From NCBI RefSeq assembly GCF_029168945.1, contig NC_083602.1, forward strand, positions 11,157,850-11,221,849: 64,000 nucleotides of DNA, written 5' to 3'. Numbering within the stretch: position 1 is the first letter of the stretch; every line of letters starts with the position of its first letter. This DNA comes from Cannabis sativa. Its lineage: Eukaryota; Streptophyta; Magnoliopsida; Rosales; Cannabaceae. The notes beneath the pieces are model-generated. The model made no database searches. It was given only the letters and a program-made list of their open reading frames with translations, and was not told the DNA's origin. Shown piece by piece: positions 1 through 12,959 of the stretch. The translations under genes were made by a program, and so were the position numbers.

Positions 1-896
1 ACCAACCGAATCTTGGCCGAATCGACATACATCCTTTGCGCCCTCGGCTCGCGGTGCCTTCTCCACCATCCGAGCGTAGGTGGTGCGTCGTCGATGGTAA
101 TCATCGGGTCATGCACGATCTTGGGATGCAACCCGTCCGGATACTTCTCCTTCCCTACGAAGTCGGTCGGCACAATACCCGAGGCTAACCTCGCCAGCCG
201 GTCAAGGCGAGTTGTATACTCGGTGACACTCATGTTCTCCGTGGGTCAGGTGAACGAATTCCTTTCTCTTGGCGCTTCTAACCGCCTCGTTGTAGTACTT
301 CGCGTTGAAAAGTTCCTGGAACCTCTCCCAAGTCATGGTGGTGACATCGTGAATCTGGGACACCATGTCCCACCATACCAGGGCATCCTCCTGGAACTGG
401 AATGTGGCGCACACCACTCTGTCGTTGCCGGTGACACCCATGAAGTTCAAGATTCTGGTGATCACCGTAAGCCACTGCTCGGCTTTCGACACATCTGGAC
501 CTCCCAGGAATACCGGAGGTGCTTGCTTCCGGAACCGCTCATATAAAGGTTCCAATCTGTGGGCCGCCACTACCATCTCGGCACAGGCGGCGGGGGCGGT
601 GCCGTGGAACTACCGGCCTTTGGGCTGCGGGAGTACCTGCTGTCTCAACCTGCGAATCTCGAGGTCTTGCTCTTCGATCCCGGCTTGCATCTCCGCAAAC
701 CGCAACTCCCGGTTCGGGGCTCCCCGATCGCCGGGGGAGCAGGGCAGCTGTGGCGGGTTCTCATCACCCCGAGCCACGAGCCACCGCCTCGGGGACCTCT
801 ACCTCGGCCCCTAGCAGGTGGGGGAAACCGAGCTCCCTCTCCCTGATTCGACCCCACTGAGTTGCCTCGACTCCTGGTAGTCCGCCTGGCGTCCAT
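1..896 (-). pseudogene. gag of gypsy chromovirus A, 5' part, frameshifted, cut by window edge
   Basis: Reading leftwards from ATG at 896 the product begins MDARRTTRSRGNSVGSN and has a Gly/Arg/Pro-rich head. A coiled, charged segment follows, then the retrotransposon gag core (residues such as [17 protein letters not shown] and the ALVWWDMV block at about 202-576). Gag proteins of this type coat the RNA and form the virus-like particle. The reading frame is broken at least once between the head and the core, and again near 230, where the core frame ends early. The matching gag of element B in this window is clearly homologous, so this is the same family. The zinc knuckle, protease and pol would lie to the left of the window. 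Family assignment is strong; coding competence is unlikely. Confidence 0.85.
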
Positions 897-1165
897 CTAG
901 TTAGAACCGCCTGCGAAACCAAGAGTTGGCATATCAGGTCGTATTCAAGGCGAGCTCACTAATGCCGCTTAATTCGGAAATTAAAAAAAATGAAACATGC
1001 GCCTATTCTACTATCAGGCTACTAACATGCTTCCTAACAGGCTTTTCTTTTTCATAACTGAATAAAATAAACTACTAAAGCAATAAAGGCTTACTGAACC
1101 ATGAACCGAGCTAACTGCTGATGATGATTGTACATGTCGTGACGATCTTCGGAAGACAACACAGC
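897..1165 (-). other. 5' untranslated leader of element A
   Basis: Non-coding stretch between the primer binding site and the gag ATG. It is closely similar to the leader of element B (33398-33663), including the segment with two 'aggct' bends and the run ending in 'ttactgaacc'. I see no ORF or other feature in it. Confidence 0.7.
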
Positions 1166-1178
1166 GGCTACGATACCA
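1166..1178 (-). other. primer binding site of element A (mutated tRNA-Met type)
   Basis: On the minus strand this reads TGGTATCGTAGCC, three bases inside the LTR end. The copies in B and D read TGGTATCAGAGCC, the complement of the plant initiator tRNA-Met 3' end, so A carries changes in the middle of the site. This position and orientation identify 1182-3478 as the 5' LTR of a minus-strand element. Confidence 0.75.
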
Positions 1179-1181
1179 AAT

Positions 1182-3478
1182 TGTAACACCCTAACTAACT
1201 TAGGCGTATTACGTGAATTTTTAAACGTACTGTGCAGCTCGTTGCTAATCAACGAGGTTTATGGAAAAACGTGATTAATTAAAATTTTGCTTTTTCATTA
1301 AACTTATAAACCATTTTACCAAAAAGTCTCGGGATCCCGATTTATAAAAATATTTACAAACGTTTTCACTGTTCAACTTTTACATCAAAATAAAGTCGTC
1401 TAACGACAATTACAAAATCTCAGCCGTGCTGTCCCGAGGATCGTACGCTCCAGGCCTAACCGCCCCGACATGTACAATCCCATAAGCTCGCTCACGGTCC
1501 ATCAAGCGCCTTGCCTTTACCTACACATGCAACGTAAGCGTGAGTCGACGGACTCGGTAAGAAAAGCATAATAATATCATACATAAAGGCGATTGCCGGT
1601 GCCCAACACGATGCCGAGTCCCGCTCTTGCCATGTCCAACATGGTGCGAGCACCTCTTGCCATGTCCAACATGGTGCGGGTTTTGAACGTTCGGGGGACG
1701 GTACTATTGACACGTAACAACACTTTGATCGGTCGAACCGGTCATACTCATTGCTCTTGGTCATACTCCGGCTGTCCGAGCGTGTTACTATATCCTCACG
1801 ATCGGTCGAACCGGTCATACTCATTTCTTGGTCATACTCCGGCTGTCTGCGACGGGATACGTCAATAGCACGGAACCACCAACCAAGTGTCAGCCTGATC
1901 GGTCAAACCGGTCATACTCCGGCTGCTGGTCATACTCCAGCCTGTACCGACGTGACAGGGTTGGATGGTTCGAAGCCTAAATACATATCTAATGTAATCT
2001 AACAGGCTTCCTACATGCACGCTAAACATGTAATCTACATATGCATCTTTGTTATACTAATCTTACGGATTCCGATTTCGGGTGTGCTTGGTCAACTTTG
2101 TGGGCCCGAAGCCGAACGGCGGATTGCGGCTCCTAAACCATAAAAACCACAACGCTATAAGTGACACGCTAAATCACTTCCCGGGGACTAAAACTCGAAA
2201 CTAAAAGTTTCCCTATCGATAAAAAGCATGGCAATACCCCTAAAAACCCAAAAACGAGGAAAACTAGGGTTACGAAAAATCCCCCATCCGAAGTCGGTTG
2301 CCCAACCGGAATTCCGGTTCTGAAAAATGCGAACCCCATCCGGAATTCCGGATGCTCAGCGGAATCGGTTCCTCGCGACGACAACCAAAAATTCCCATAT
2401 CTTGACCAATTCGAACCCAAATGGTCCCAAACTTTCCAGACCTCCTACATAGGTCCCAAATGACCATTCCAAGGCCTCAAACCTACCCAGAAACCTCACA
2501 AACAAATTTCACCATTGAAGACCAAGCTTTGAGTTCAAGAACTCAAACTTGGTTAAACCCACTAGCATGCACCCTAGCCTAGTTAATTCTACTTAACTAA
2601 GCAAGAAAAACCCTCTGCAAACTAACAAAAACACCCAGCAATTATACAGAAACAAAACATGCATTTTCTCACAAAAATCATCAATTTTCATATATAATAA
2701 AAAGCTTGAACAATCTAGCTACTCATGCTTCACACAACTCATTTAATCATCAAAAATCATGCTTTGAACAACATAAATCAACAACAAAATACAGCAGAAA
2801 CAACTCTCAAAATTCACATGCATTTTCAACACTTTTCATCATTTTTTTCCAAGAAATTTAAAGAGAAATGAACAAGGAAGCACATACCACAACAAGGGAT
2901 CACAAAGTAGCAAGTTAGAGCTTGAATCACCAAAGAAAACCAGCCCTTTGAACCCCCAAGCCTCAGCCGAAAGAGAGGAAAAAGAGAGAGAGAGTGTTTT
3001 TTTTTTCTATTTTCTTTAAAATTGCCTAAGTGTTGAAATTTTAGAAAAAGGGAATATAACACATTTACTTCAGCCAAATAATCACATAAATAATCATTTA
3101 TTTTCCAATTAATAAATCATACAAAACAAACACTAATGGGGCAAAAAGACCATTTTGCCCCTCCACCATAAAATCATGCAAAACATACTAAAGGGGTATT
3201 TTTGGGACATTCTAAATTCCCGGCCATTCCCGACATTCCCAATGTCTAAAACCCGTCCCCAAAATACTAACATACTAAGTTGTGATTTCTACTGAGCCAA
3301 ACGCCGCGTTCCAAAATACCGGACACCGGAAATGCGAAATATAAAAACTGCTGATGACATAAATATGCATATCTGAATTCCGTAAATAACAATGATAAAT
3401 TATTTAAATAGCTATAAATAATTTCCTGATTAATCATAAATAACTGCTAATTTCCAAATTAACTAAGCGGGCTTTACA
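1182..3478 (-). repeat. 5' LTR of gypsy chromovirus A (2.3 kb)
   Basis: The plus-strand copy begins TGTAACACC and ends GGGCTTTACA, so it is bounded by TG...CA. It aligns along its length with the 3' LTR of element B (26427-28707). It contains tandem blocks 'CGGTCGAACCGGTCATACTC' (about 1728-1960), the imperfectly repeated 'CCATGTCCAACATGG' palindrome (about 1630-1675), perfect CCGGAATTCCGG palindromes at 2306 and 2340, and the 16-nt hairpin at 1541-1556. A LTR this long, together with a pol of the B type, suits the Tekay/Del branch of chromoviruses. Whatever lies beyond 3478 is flanking DNA; the other target-site copy is outside the window. Confidence 0.9.
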
Positions 3479-5182
<1,704 letters not shown>

Positions 5183-5221
5183 AAAAAAATTTCGTCTCGA
5201 ATTTCAAAGTACAACCTCAAG

Positions 5222-5956
5222 TTAAAAATTAAATAAGTGAGGATACTTCATATACATCTGAGACTCTATCTCCCAAGTAGCCTCGTCTTTTTTGTGATTT
5301 TTCCATAAGACCTTGACTACTAGAATCTCTCTATTCCTTAACACTTTTAGTTCTCTCGCCAAGATTTTGACAAGTTATTCTTCATAAGTCACATTTTTCT
5401 GAAGAGGAATAACCTCATACTCAATGACATGTGATGGTTCTGGAGTATACTTCCTCAACATAGACACATGGAACACATTATGAACATGTCCCAACTGGAT
5501 AACCTCAAAAGGTCCAACATACCTCGGGGCTAGCTTACCCTTCACTCCAAATCTTATTACACCACGCATAGGAGTAACTTTCAAGAAGACATAATCACCA
5601 ACATCAAACTCAACTTCCTATCGATGGAGATTGACATAGCTTTTCTGATGACTCTGAACAACCTTACGTCTTTCTTGGATTCTTCTAATCTTTTCAGTGG
5701 TACTAGTGATAATTTGGGGTTCAATAGTGACATTCTCATCTGATTCTGCCCAACACAACGGCGATCTGCATGGTCTCCCATATAAGACCTCAAAAGGTGC
5801 CATGCCTATACTAGCTTGGTTGCTATTGTTGTATGTGAATTCCACAAGTGACAAGTGTTCTCCCTAGCTACCTCCAAAATCCCAAATACAAGAGCGAAGC
5901 ATTACTTCCAAAGTCTTTATGGTCCTCTCAGACTGTCCATCTATTTGTGGATGATG
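5222..5956 (-). pseudogene. integrase C-terminal part of gypsy element H
   Basis: Minus-strand frames give, in order, the end of the integrase core (SLVEFTYNNSNQASIGMAPF, LYGRPCRSPLCW), the linker with the GVIRFGVKGKLAPRYVGPFE fold, HNVFHVSMLRKY, and the terminal KVLWKNHKKDEATWE block ending near PHLF. The frame is split by shifts near 5600 and 5850, and by a stop just after the YEE motif near 5373, where relatives have a glutamine codon. The gene is cut on its N-terminal side by the solo LTR at 5962. The family is a Ty3/gypsy chromovirus-like pol; it cannot be active. Confidence 0.85.
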
Positions 5957-5961
5957 GGCAG

Positions 5962-7289
5962 TGTTGTGATAAATCCAACACGCAAGTATACGTATTTTTT
6001 TAACAAGTAATACTCAGGTAAGTGAGATCGTTCCCACGAGGACTGTAGCTAAGTACCAATCAATTTAATTCTTATTTCTATTTGGTAGAATCAATAATAA
6101 GGTTGAATAATTAAATAACTAAAAATTAAAAAGCAGGATAATAATAATAAAAAGTGTAATTAATTATGGATGAATATTTAGGAAAAAGAATCCTGATGAT
6201 TTAATTACCCAATTATTAATGCTAATTACTATTCTCTTTCTCAATGTGAATGACAGATTATAAAAATTAACCTAACTCTTTTCAAATCTTTTAGGTCCTA
6301 AATCACATGTTATCTAATCATCTCTCAGATAGATTAACATATAATCAGCATTAAGCAATAATCTAAATGTCACAAAGGCTAGGCAAATACTTTCGTTTCA
6401 CATCAAAACCTAGTTTATCTAATTTTAGCATTCCCAATTCTTACTTTTCAGATTTTGAATTAGGATCATAGAACATGTAGAAGGTGATCAATCTGAAACA
6501 TGTAATTAAACACAAATATGGATAAATTCACAATCAAGAAAGGAGAAATAGCAATTATCATTAACCAAAAGTAATTTCAATCAACATTCATCATCTCCCT
6601 AAATAGGAGTTTAGTTCATAAAATCCATAATAACATCCATAATCAAAACTAAAACAGAAATTAACATAGAAATTAAGAGTTTAAGAAAGAACTAGTTGGT
6701 GATTGCATTCCGGATCGCCACCATTGCTTCCTCTGCCTCCTTCTTTCACTTTTGGGTCCAATTTCTACCTCTCTTCCTTTTAAAACACGAGCCCCTTAAA
6801 TAGAAATTAGGGTTGCTACCTTTGAAAATGTCAAAAACTGGCCAAAAATCCCGTATTTCGCCCCTGGTCGCGACCATATAAAGCCTAGTCGCGACCATAG
6901 GCAAAATACGAAAAAAAAACTTGCTGTCTGGCTAGTCGCGACCGTGGTCGCGACTACTGAAGCAAAATTTGACAGCTTCAGCATCTTTTAGTAAAATGTG
7001 CATAACTTTCACATACGAACTCCAAATGAGTTGATTCAAGATGCGTTGGAAAGAAGAAAAAGAAATCTAAAACATAGTCAAATATAAGCTTGAAGTTTCA
7101 GCTTTATTTTCTTGCAGAATTTTCTCTATTCTATAGATTGTTGTTTTTCGAAATTTGATCAATTGATATATTCCTAGTGTGAAACCTGAAACCAAAAAAA
7201 ATAAGCGTAATTCTATTCCAAATATAATAATAAAGAAGGAAAACAACTATAAAAAGTGACCCAAAACGTAGGCTAAAAATATCCTAACA
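5962..7289 (-). mobile_element. solo LTR of the G (Tat/Athila-type) family, TSD GGCAG
   Basis: The sequence starts TGTTGTGATA and ends TATCCTAACA. It is flanked by identical 5-bp copies GGCAG at 5957-5961 and 7290-7294, and the integrase frame of H resumes exactly across it. It is homologous to the 3' LTR of G (10723-22231 with gaps), whose inner end abuts a polypurine tract, so this is an LTR and its orientation is minus. No internal sequence remains, as expected after LTR-LTR recombination. It carries an array of GTCGCGAC palindromes at 6865-6956. Confidence 0.88.
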
Positions 7290-7294
7290 GGCAG

Positions 7295-7880
7295 TACTTA
7301 AGTGAAGTTTAGTTCCTAAGGCTTGTTACAAGGCCTTCCTAAACCTTGATGTAAATTGAGGATCTCTATCAGAATTAATGCTTGAAGGCACTCCATATAT
7401 TCGAACTATATTGTCTACATAAAGTCGAGCTAGCCTGGTAAGCTTGTAATCCTTTTTGATTTGAATAAAATGGGCAGACTTAGTCAAACAATCAACAATC
7501 ACCCAAACAACATTATGCTTCAAAGGTGTCAATGGAAATCCAGTAACAAAGCCCATTATAATTTTGTCCCACTTCCATTTTGCTATAGGTAAAGGTTGAC
7601 GTAAACCTGAAGGTCTCTGATGCTTAGCCTCAATTTCTCGACAAACCATACACTTAGCTACAAAGTTAGCTAAATCTCTTTTCATACCTTTCCACCAATA
7701 TTGTCTTTTCAAATCTTGGTACACCTTTGTACTTCTAGGATGTACAACAAACTTGGACCTATTGGCCTCAATCAAAATGGACTTCCTAAGATCAGTGATA
7801 TCTGTAACAACTAGTCTTCCTATATGGTATATGTACCCTTCACCATTAACTAGTCTACCCATCTAGTTGCTCCATCTTGG
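7295..7880 (-). pseudogene. integrase zinc-binding and core N-terminal part of element H
   Basis: The minus-strand product has the HHCC-type zinc region (VYQDLKRQYWWKGMKRDL, then CMVCREIEAKHQRPSG) and the start of the catalytic core (KWKWDKIIMGFV, then the second-aspartate block SDRDPQFTSRF). The first catalytic aspartate, normally in the MDFV motif, reads glycine here. The frame continues past the solo LTR into 5222-5956. Inactive remnant. Confidence 0.87.
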
Positions 7881-9300
7881 ATTCGGTTCTCAATAAGTCT
7901 TAGCTTATCATCTTGTCATTGACGTTGCTTAACTTGTTGAAGTAGCACTGGTGTAGCCACTATGTTAGAGATGCAAGCTACTTCTTCTCCTTCATATTAT
8001 TGCAAGTTATAATCACCCATTGTGATTGTCCTTTTCCAATCCTCAAGAGCCAAACATGCCAAAGTACCATGAGGATTTCTACTTAGTGCATCAACTACTA
8101 CATTAACTTTCCTAAGGTGGTACTGCAAAGTGAAATTATAGTCCTCCATATACTCAGCCCATCTTCTTTGCCTCAAGTTCAAGTCCCTTTGAGTAAAAAG
8201 ATACTTCAAGCTCTTATGATCTAAGTATAATTCAAACTATACGCCATACAAATAACATCTCCAAATTTTCAAGGCAAAGATTAGTGCAGCAAGTTCTATG
8301 TCATGCGTAGGGTATTTCTTCTCATGTGGTTTCAATTGTTGAGAAGCATAGGCAAACACCTTGCCATTTTACATGAGGACACCTCCTAAGCCAGTACCTG
8401 AAGAATCAGTGAATACCACATATGGTTCCTCACTATTAGGAATAGTGAATTTAGGAGCAGAAGTTATTCTTTCCTTCAATTCTCTAAAAGCTTCTTCACA
8501 ACTATTATCACACACAAACTTTACTTCCTTTCTTGTTAACTTTGTCAAAGGCATATCAATCCGAGAGAAATTCTTCACAAAGCGACGATAATAGCCTGCT
8601 AACCCAAGAAAACTTCAAACTTCAGTGATATTAGTTGGTCTTTCTCACTGTAGAATAGAGTCTATCTTTACAGGATCAACATTGATACCATCTTGAGAAA
8701 TTACATGGCCCAAGAATTTGACTTAAGTCATCCAGAAGTCACACTTCTCTTTCTTAGCATATAGTCGATGATCTCTCAATGTGTGTAATACTATTGTCAA
8801 TTTTTCAGCATGGTCCTCACGTGTCTTAGAATACACCAAGATATCAAAGGTCTAAACACTCTATTCATGAAATCCATAAATGTATCAGTTGCATTTGTCA
8901 ACCCAAATGCATCACTAAAAACTCAAAGTGTTTATAACGTGTCTTGAAAGCAGTCTTAGGGATATCTTCTTCGCCAATCCTCAATTGATGGTAGCATGAC
9001 CTCAAGCCAATCTTTGAAAAGAACTTTGAACCATCAAGTTGATAAAATAATCCATCAATCCTTGGTAGAGGACATTTGTTTTTAATTGTCATCTGATTCA
9101 ACTTTCCATAGTCGACACAAAGTCACAAAGTTCCATCAGCTTTCTCAGCAAACAAGACTGGAGCTCCCCATGGAGATGTACTATGTCTGATGTAACCCTT
9201 ATCCATTAACTCCCCTAATTATTTTTTCAATTAAGCCAACTCTTCATGTGTCATGCAGTAAGGCACAATAGAAACTGGTTGAGCTTCGAGAATCTAATCA
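7881..9300 (-). pseudogene. reverse transcriptase and RNase H of element H, broken
   Basis: From right to left: the RT palm start ([33 protein letters not shown]), further RT pieces with several stops around 8600-8890, the RNase H core (VVFTDSSGTGLGGVLM), then [17 protein letters not shown] and the end motif [10 protein letters not shown]. The FIDD/YVDD active-site box falls in a damaged region near 8830. Many stops and shifts make it an old copy. It is clearly Ty3/gypsy by domain order (RT, RNase H, integrase). Confidence 0.85.
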
Positions 9301-10181
9301 ATGAAAAACCCAATCTTCGTATTAGGTGGTAACCCTGATAAATCCTTTGGAAACACATCCAAAAAACCAGTAACAACTGATATCCAAGGGAACTGGTCTA
9401 AATCCCTAGAATCATCCTCAATCGCAAATAGATTCCCATAACACTCTAAGTTTCTCTTTCCACCTAAGCATGCCCTTAAGATAGGATCTTGTCTCACAAC
9501 ACTCATTTTGGCTCGGTAAACAATAAAATCACCACTAGGGGGTTAAAAGAGTCATTCTTTTACGTGAACAATCCACAATAACTTAGTATTTAGACAACCA
9601 ATCCATACCTAGAATTACATCAAATTTCCCCGGAGGCAACACTAATAAGTTTCCAGACAACTTGTGTCCCCCAAACACAATACAAACTGACCTACATATG
9701 GTGGATACCTCACCGTGATCTCCCATAGGTACACTCAAATATAATGCAGGATTAAAATTTTCCCAACTTAAACCTAACACACTAGCAAACATGAATGATA
9801 TAAGGGAATGAGATGCACCAGTATCAAACAACACATGAGCCCAAGAGTGTGAGATAAGAACCATACCATCAACAACTCCTAGGTCTGCACCACCCTATAC
9901 ATCATCAACCCCAAGAGCATAGGCTTGAGTGGATGACTTTGGTTTTGCTTTTCCCTTTCGTTGACTAGGATGGCTTGTACTTACACCAGACCCTCCACCT
10001 TGATTGTACCCTCTTTGACTCCCACTAGGAGTAGGAGTTTAAAAACCTTGTCAGTACCCCATGTTGAACCCTGAACCTTGTGGCCTAAGCTAATATTGAT
10101 ATTAAGATTGTTGGCCTGATTGGGTTGTTAAACCGTAGGAGGAAGGCTGAGACTGGTTGGTCTTGGGCTGTCCATGAAAAG
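9301..10181 (-). pseudogene. aspartic protease and gag C-terminal linker of element H
   Basis: A protease with the active-site triad DTGASHSLIS (about 9830), the flap region, and GMDWLSKY at its end is readable at 9583-9864. To its right a Gln/Ser/Gly-rich linker with stops leads to gag. Homology to gag stops at about 10181-10213, where the G-family LTR begins, so the rest of gag was displaced by that insertion and is not found in the window. Confidence 0.8.
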
Positions 10182-10690
10182 GAGTAGACTGTACATAGCT
10201 CCCTCTGAGTCCTTATTGTGGTAATTGCAACACGCGAGTAGAAGTGTTTGAACAAGTATTACTCACAAAGAGTGAGGTCGATCCCACGGGATTGTAGTTA
10301 AGTACGTTATAATTAAATTCTTACTTCTATTTGGCTAAATAAAATTTTGAGAGAAAATTAAAATTAGAAGAACGAGAAAAACAATGAATGTAAGAAGCAT
10401 GTAAATTAATAAAGAAAATTTAAAGTGAATAAAAGTTAGGGCTTTCGATTTCAATTGTATCTATTGATTATGGCCTAATATGATTATCTTCCTATTACCA
10501 ATTTCTATGCAATAGCAGGTTTACTAAGGTAATTTATAGTCTTCTCAGATATATAAATCTCAATTACATACAAATTTTCTACTCTCGTGATAAATTAAAC
10601 ATGTAATAGGCATTAAACACAGAAACCCTATAAGCTATCTAAACCATATAGGTACTCTCGTCCTATATCAAAATTAAGTTCTATGAGAAA
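10182..10690. repeat. 509-bp tandem duplication, first copy (H flank plus G LTR start)
   Basis: The segment beginning GAGTAGACT at 10182 recurs from 10691. Each unit contains about 32 bases of H gag flank, then the outer part of the G LTR (start near 10214 and 10723). Because the duplicated unit spans the H/G junction, the duplication came after the insertion of G. Because F interrupts only the second copy, it came before F. The copies differ at scattered positions. Confidence 0.85.
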
Positions 10691-11065
10691 GAGTAGACTC
10701 TACATAGCTCCTTTTGGGTCGTTATTGTGGTAATTACAACACGCAAGTATACATATCGTTTGAACAAGTATTACTCACAAAGAGTGAGGTCGATCCCACG
10801 AGATTGCAGTTAAGTACGTTAAAATTTAATTCTTACTTCTATTTGGCTAAATAAAATTTTGAGAGAAAATTAAAATTAGAAGAACGAGAAAAACAGCGAA
10901 AGTAAGAAGCATGTAAATTAATAAAGAAAATTTAAAGTGAATAAAAGTTAGGGTTTTTGATTTCAATTGAATCTATTGGTTATGTCCTACTATGGTTATC
11001 TTCCTATAACCAATTTCTATGCAATAGCAGGTTTACTAAGGTAATTTATAGTCTTCTCAGATATA
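10691..11065 (-). repeat. outer part of 3' LTR of Tat/Athila-type element G (second tandem copy)
   Basis: Second copy of the duplicated unit; the LTR proper starts near 10723. It stops at 11065, where element F enters, and resumes at 21269. The last five bases (ATATA) are the target duplication of F. The sequence is homologous to the solo LTR at 5962-7289. Confidence 0.8.
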
Positions 11066-12959
11066 TGTTGGAAATTATTTTACCAGGATCTTAGATCTAC
11101 TCACAAGTATGTTTATTAACATCCTAAATATGAACTTTCTAAAACGATGAAATAAACACATATAAAGTTTAGGAAACCTTACATTGGGTGCAGCGGAATA
11201 ATATGACTCCTTCCGTTCAGATATCTAGCCCTTGATTCCTTTACGTAGCGAGCATTATCAATATACGAACACGGATCTCTTTCTCTGAATCTTTGATGCT
11301 GAATTTCCTTTGCTGATGATCTTTCTTCACGATCTTCCTCACTATGATTGAGGTATCACTTGATGTGTGTGGGCACTACTCTAATCACTAAGGATTTCGA
11401 AATTCTAAGGAAGAAGAGAGAGAGTGGTCAGCTAAAGATAGGGAGAGAGAAGGCTCAGTTTTTCTGAATAGAAAAAGTCAGAAGAAAAGTGTAATTTTCC
11501 TGAAGCCTTCACTATCTATTTATAGCATTCCTCTAGGGCTTGATTTGAATTATATGGCATTAAAATAATGAAAAAATCAGTTTAAATTTCCTACAAAAGT
11601 GGCTGGCCCTAAACTTAGTGGATTGGGCCTTGCTTTTTGCAATTTTGCAATTTTAACACCTTTTGTATCTGATTTTCTCAAAAATGCCAATTTCCTAATT
11701 CAACCATTTAAATGCCAATTCTAACTATTTAATAACTATAAATAATTATTAAATAATATTGTCATTTATCATATTTATTAATTGAACCATACAAAGTATC
11801 ATAATTAACAAATATGCCCCTATAAACTCTTTCTTTACAATTTCGCCCTTACTTAGTGAAAAATTCACAAATAGACATAGTCTAATTTGAGAATTATAAT
11901 TGATTAATCAAAACCAATTACATGAGTCTTACAAGCAATATTATCTCAACTAGTGGGGGGACCATGGGTCTATATAACCGAGCTTCCAATAAGTAGATCA
12001 AGAATTTAACACTAAAATTCACTAACTTATTAATTCTTCGTTGAATCCAAGCATAGAACTTAGAATTGCACTCTCAGTATATAGAATGCTCTATATGTTC
12101 CACCATATAGACACATCATTAGTTATCCATTGTTATAATCCTAATTTGATCAGTGATCCACTACATAGATGATTTACATTTGTAAAGGGATTAAATTACC
12201 GTTACACCCTACCTGGTATTTATTCCTTAAAACACTTGACCCCGTATAAATGATATTTCGGCTTATGTGAAATGAGTACTCCACCATTTATGTTCGTTTG
12301 GTCAAGCTCGAAGGAGATCATCCTTTGCTTACTATTCGCCGAGATAGAAGCTATAGATTCCATGTTTATGATAGCGCTCCCACTCAATTGCACTACCGTG
12401 TTCCCAAAATGTACGTATCACCACGACCTAAAAGTAGGCTTAACTAACAAATCAAAGAACACGAATAGCCTTTCAAGATTGAGCCTAATCATATCAGGAT
12501 TAAGATCATTTGATCTAGGATCAACTTGGCGATATTGACTTGAATAGATATTACGGTAAGTTTTAATAAATCTAAGTCAAAGTTCAATATCGGTCCCTTC
12601 CGATGCATACTCCATGCATCCAACCTGAGCTTTACTTTAACCAATGCTCTGGAAAGAACATAGTATTTCTCCAAATACAAGTAAACTCTTATTGTAGATT
12701 ATCATATCAGTAAAACCCTATGTCTGATAAATCTAGGAAACTTTATTCACATAGTCATGTTTACTTTCCAATGTGTTGACGACACAATAAACAGGATCAA
12801 GTATGTGAAAAGGGTTTCAGATGAATTTATACATTATGTACATATAATCATGAAATAAATCATGTGAACCATGCAACATTAAATGTTATTTCTGATCTAT
12901 ATTAATAAGTAAATCTGATTATATTGAAATGAGTTTTATTTAGGGCATAAAACCCAACA
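11066..12959 (-). repeat. 3' LTR of element F
   Basis: Begins TGTTGGAAATT and ends ATAAAACCCAACA on the plus strand. It is followed at 12960 by 'aactcccacttgcac', which on the minus strand is a purine-rich tract just upstream of the LTR. Its partner at 19371-21268 differs by small substitutions and indels, for example around 11270-11320. Confidence 0.9.

Noticed and set aside
1600..1960. CRISPR-like spaced repeats in LTR A (and 26870-27190 in B)
   Set aside because: Plant nuclear LTR context, spacers themselves related, no cas genes; these are LTR-internal tandem modules.
12272..12680. Open frames repeated at 20608-20989 in both F LTRs
   Set aside because: They recur only because LTRs repeat; no domain, no codon signal, and the diverged F-family copies at 53160-56536 do not keep them.
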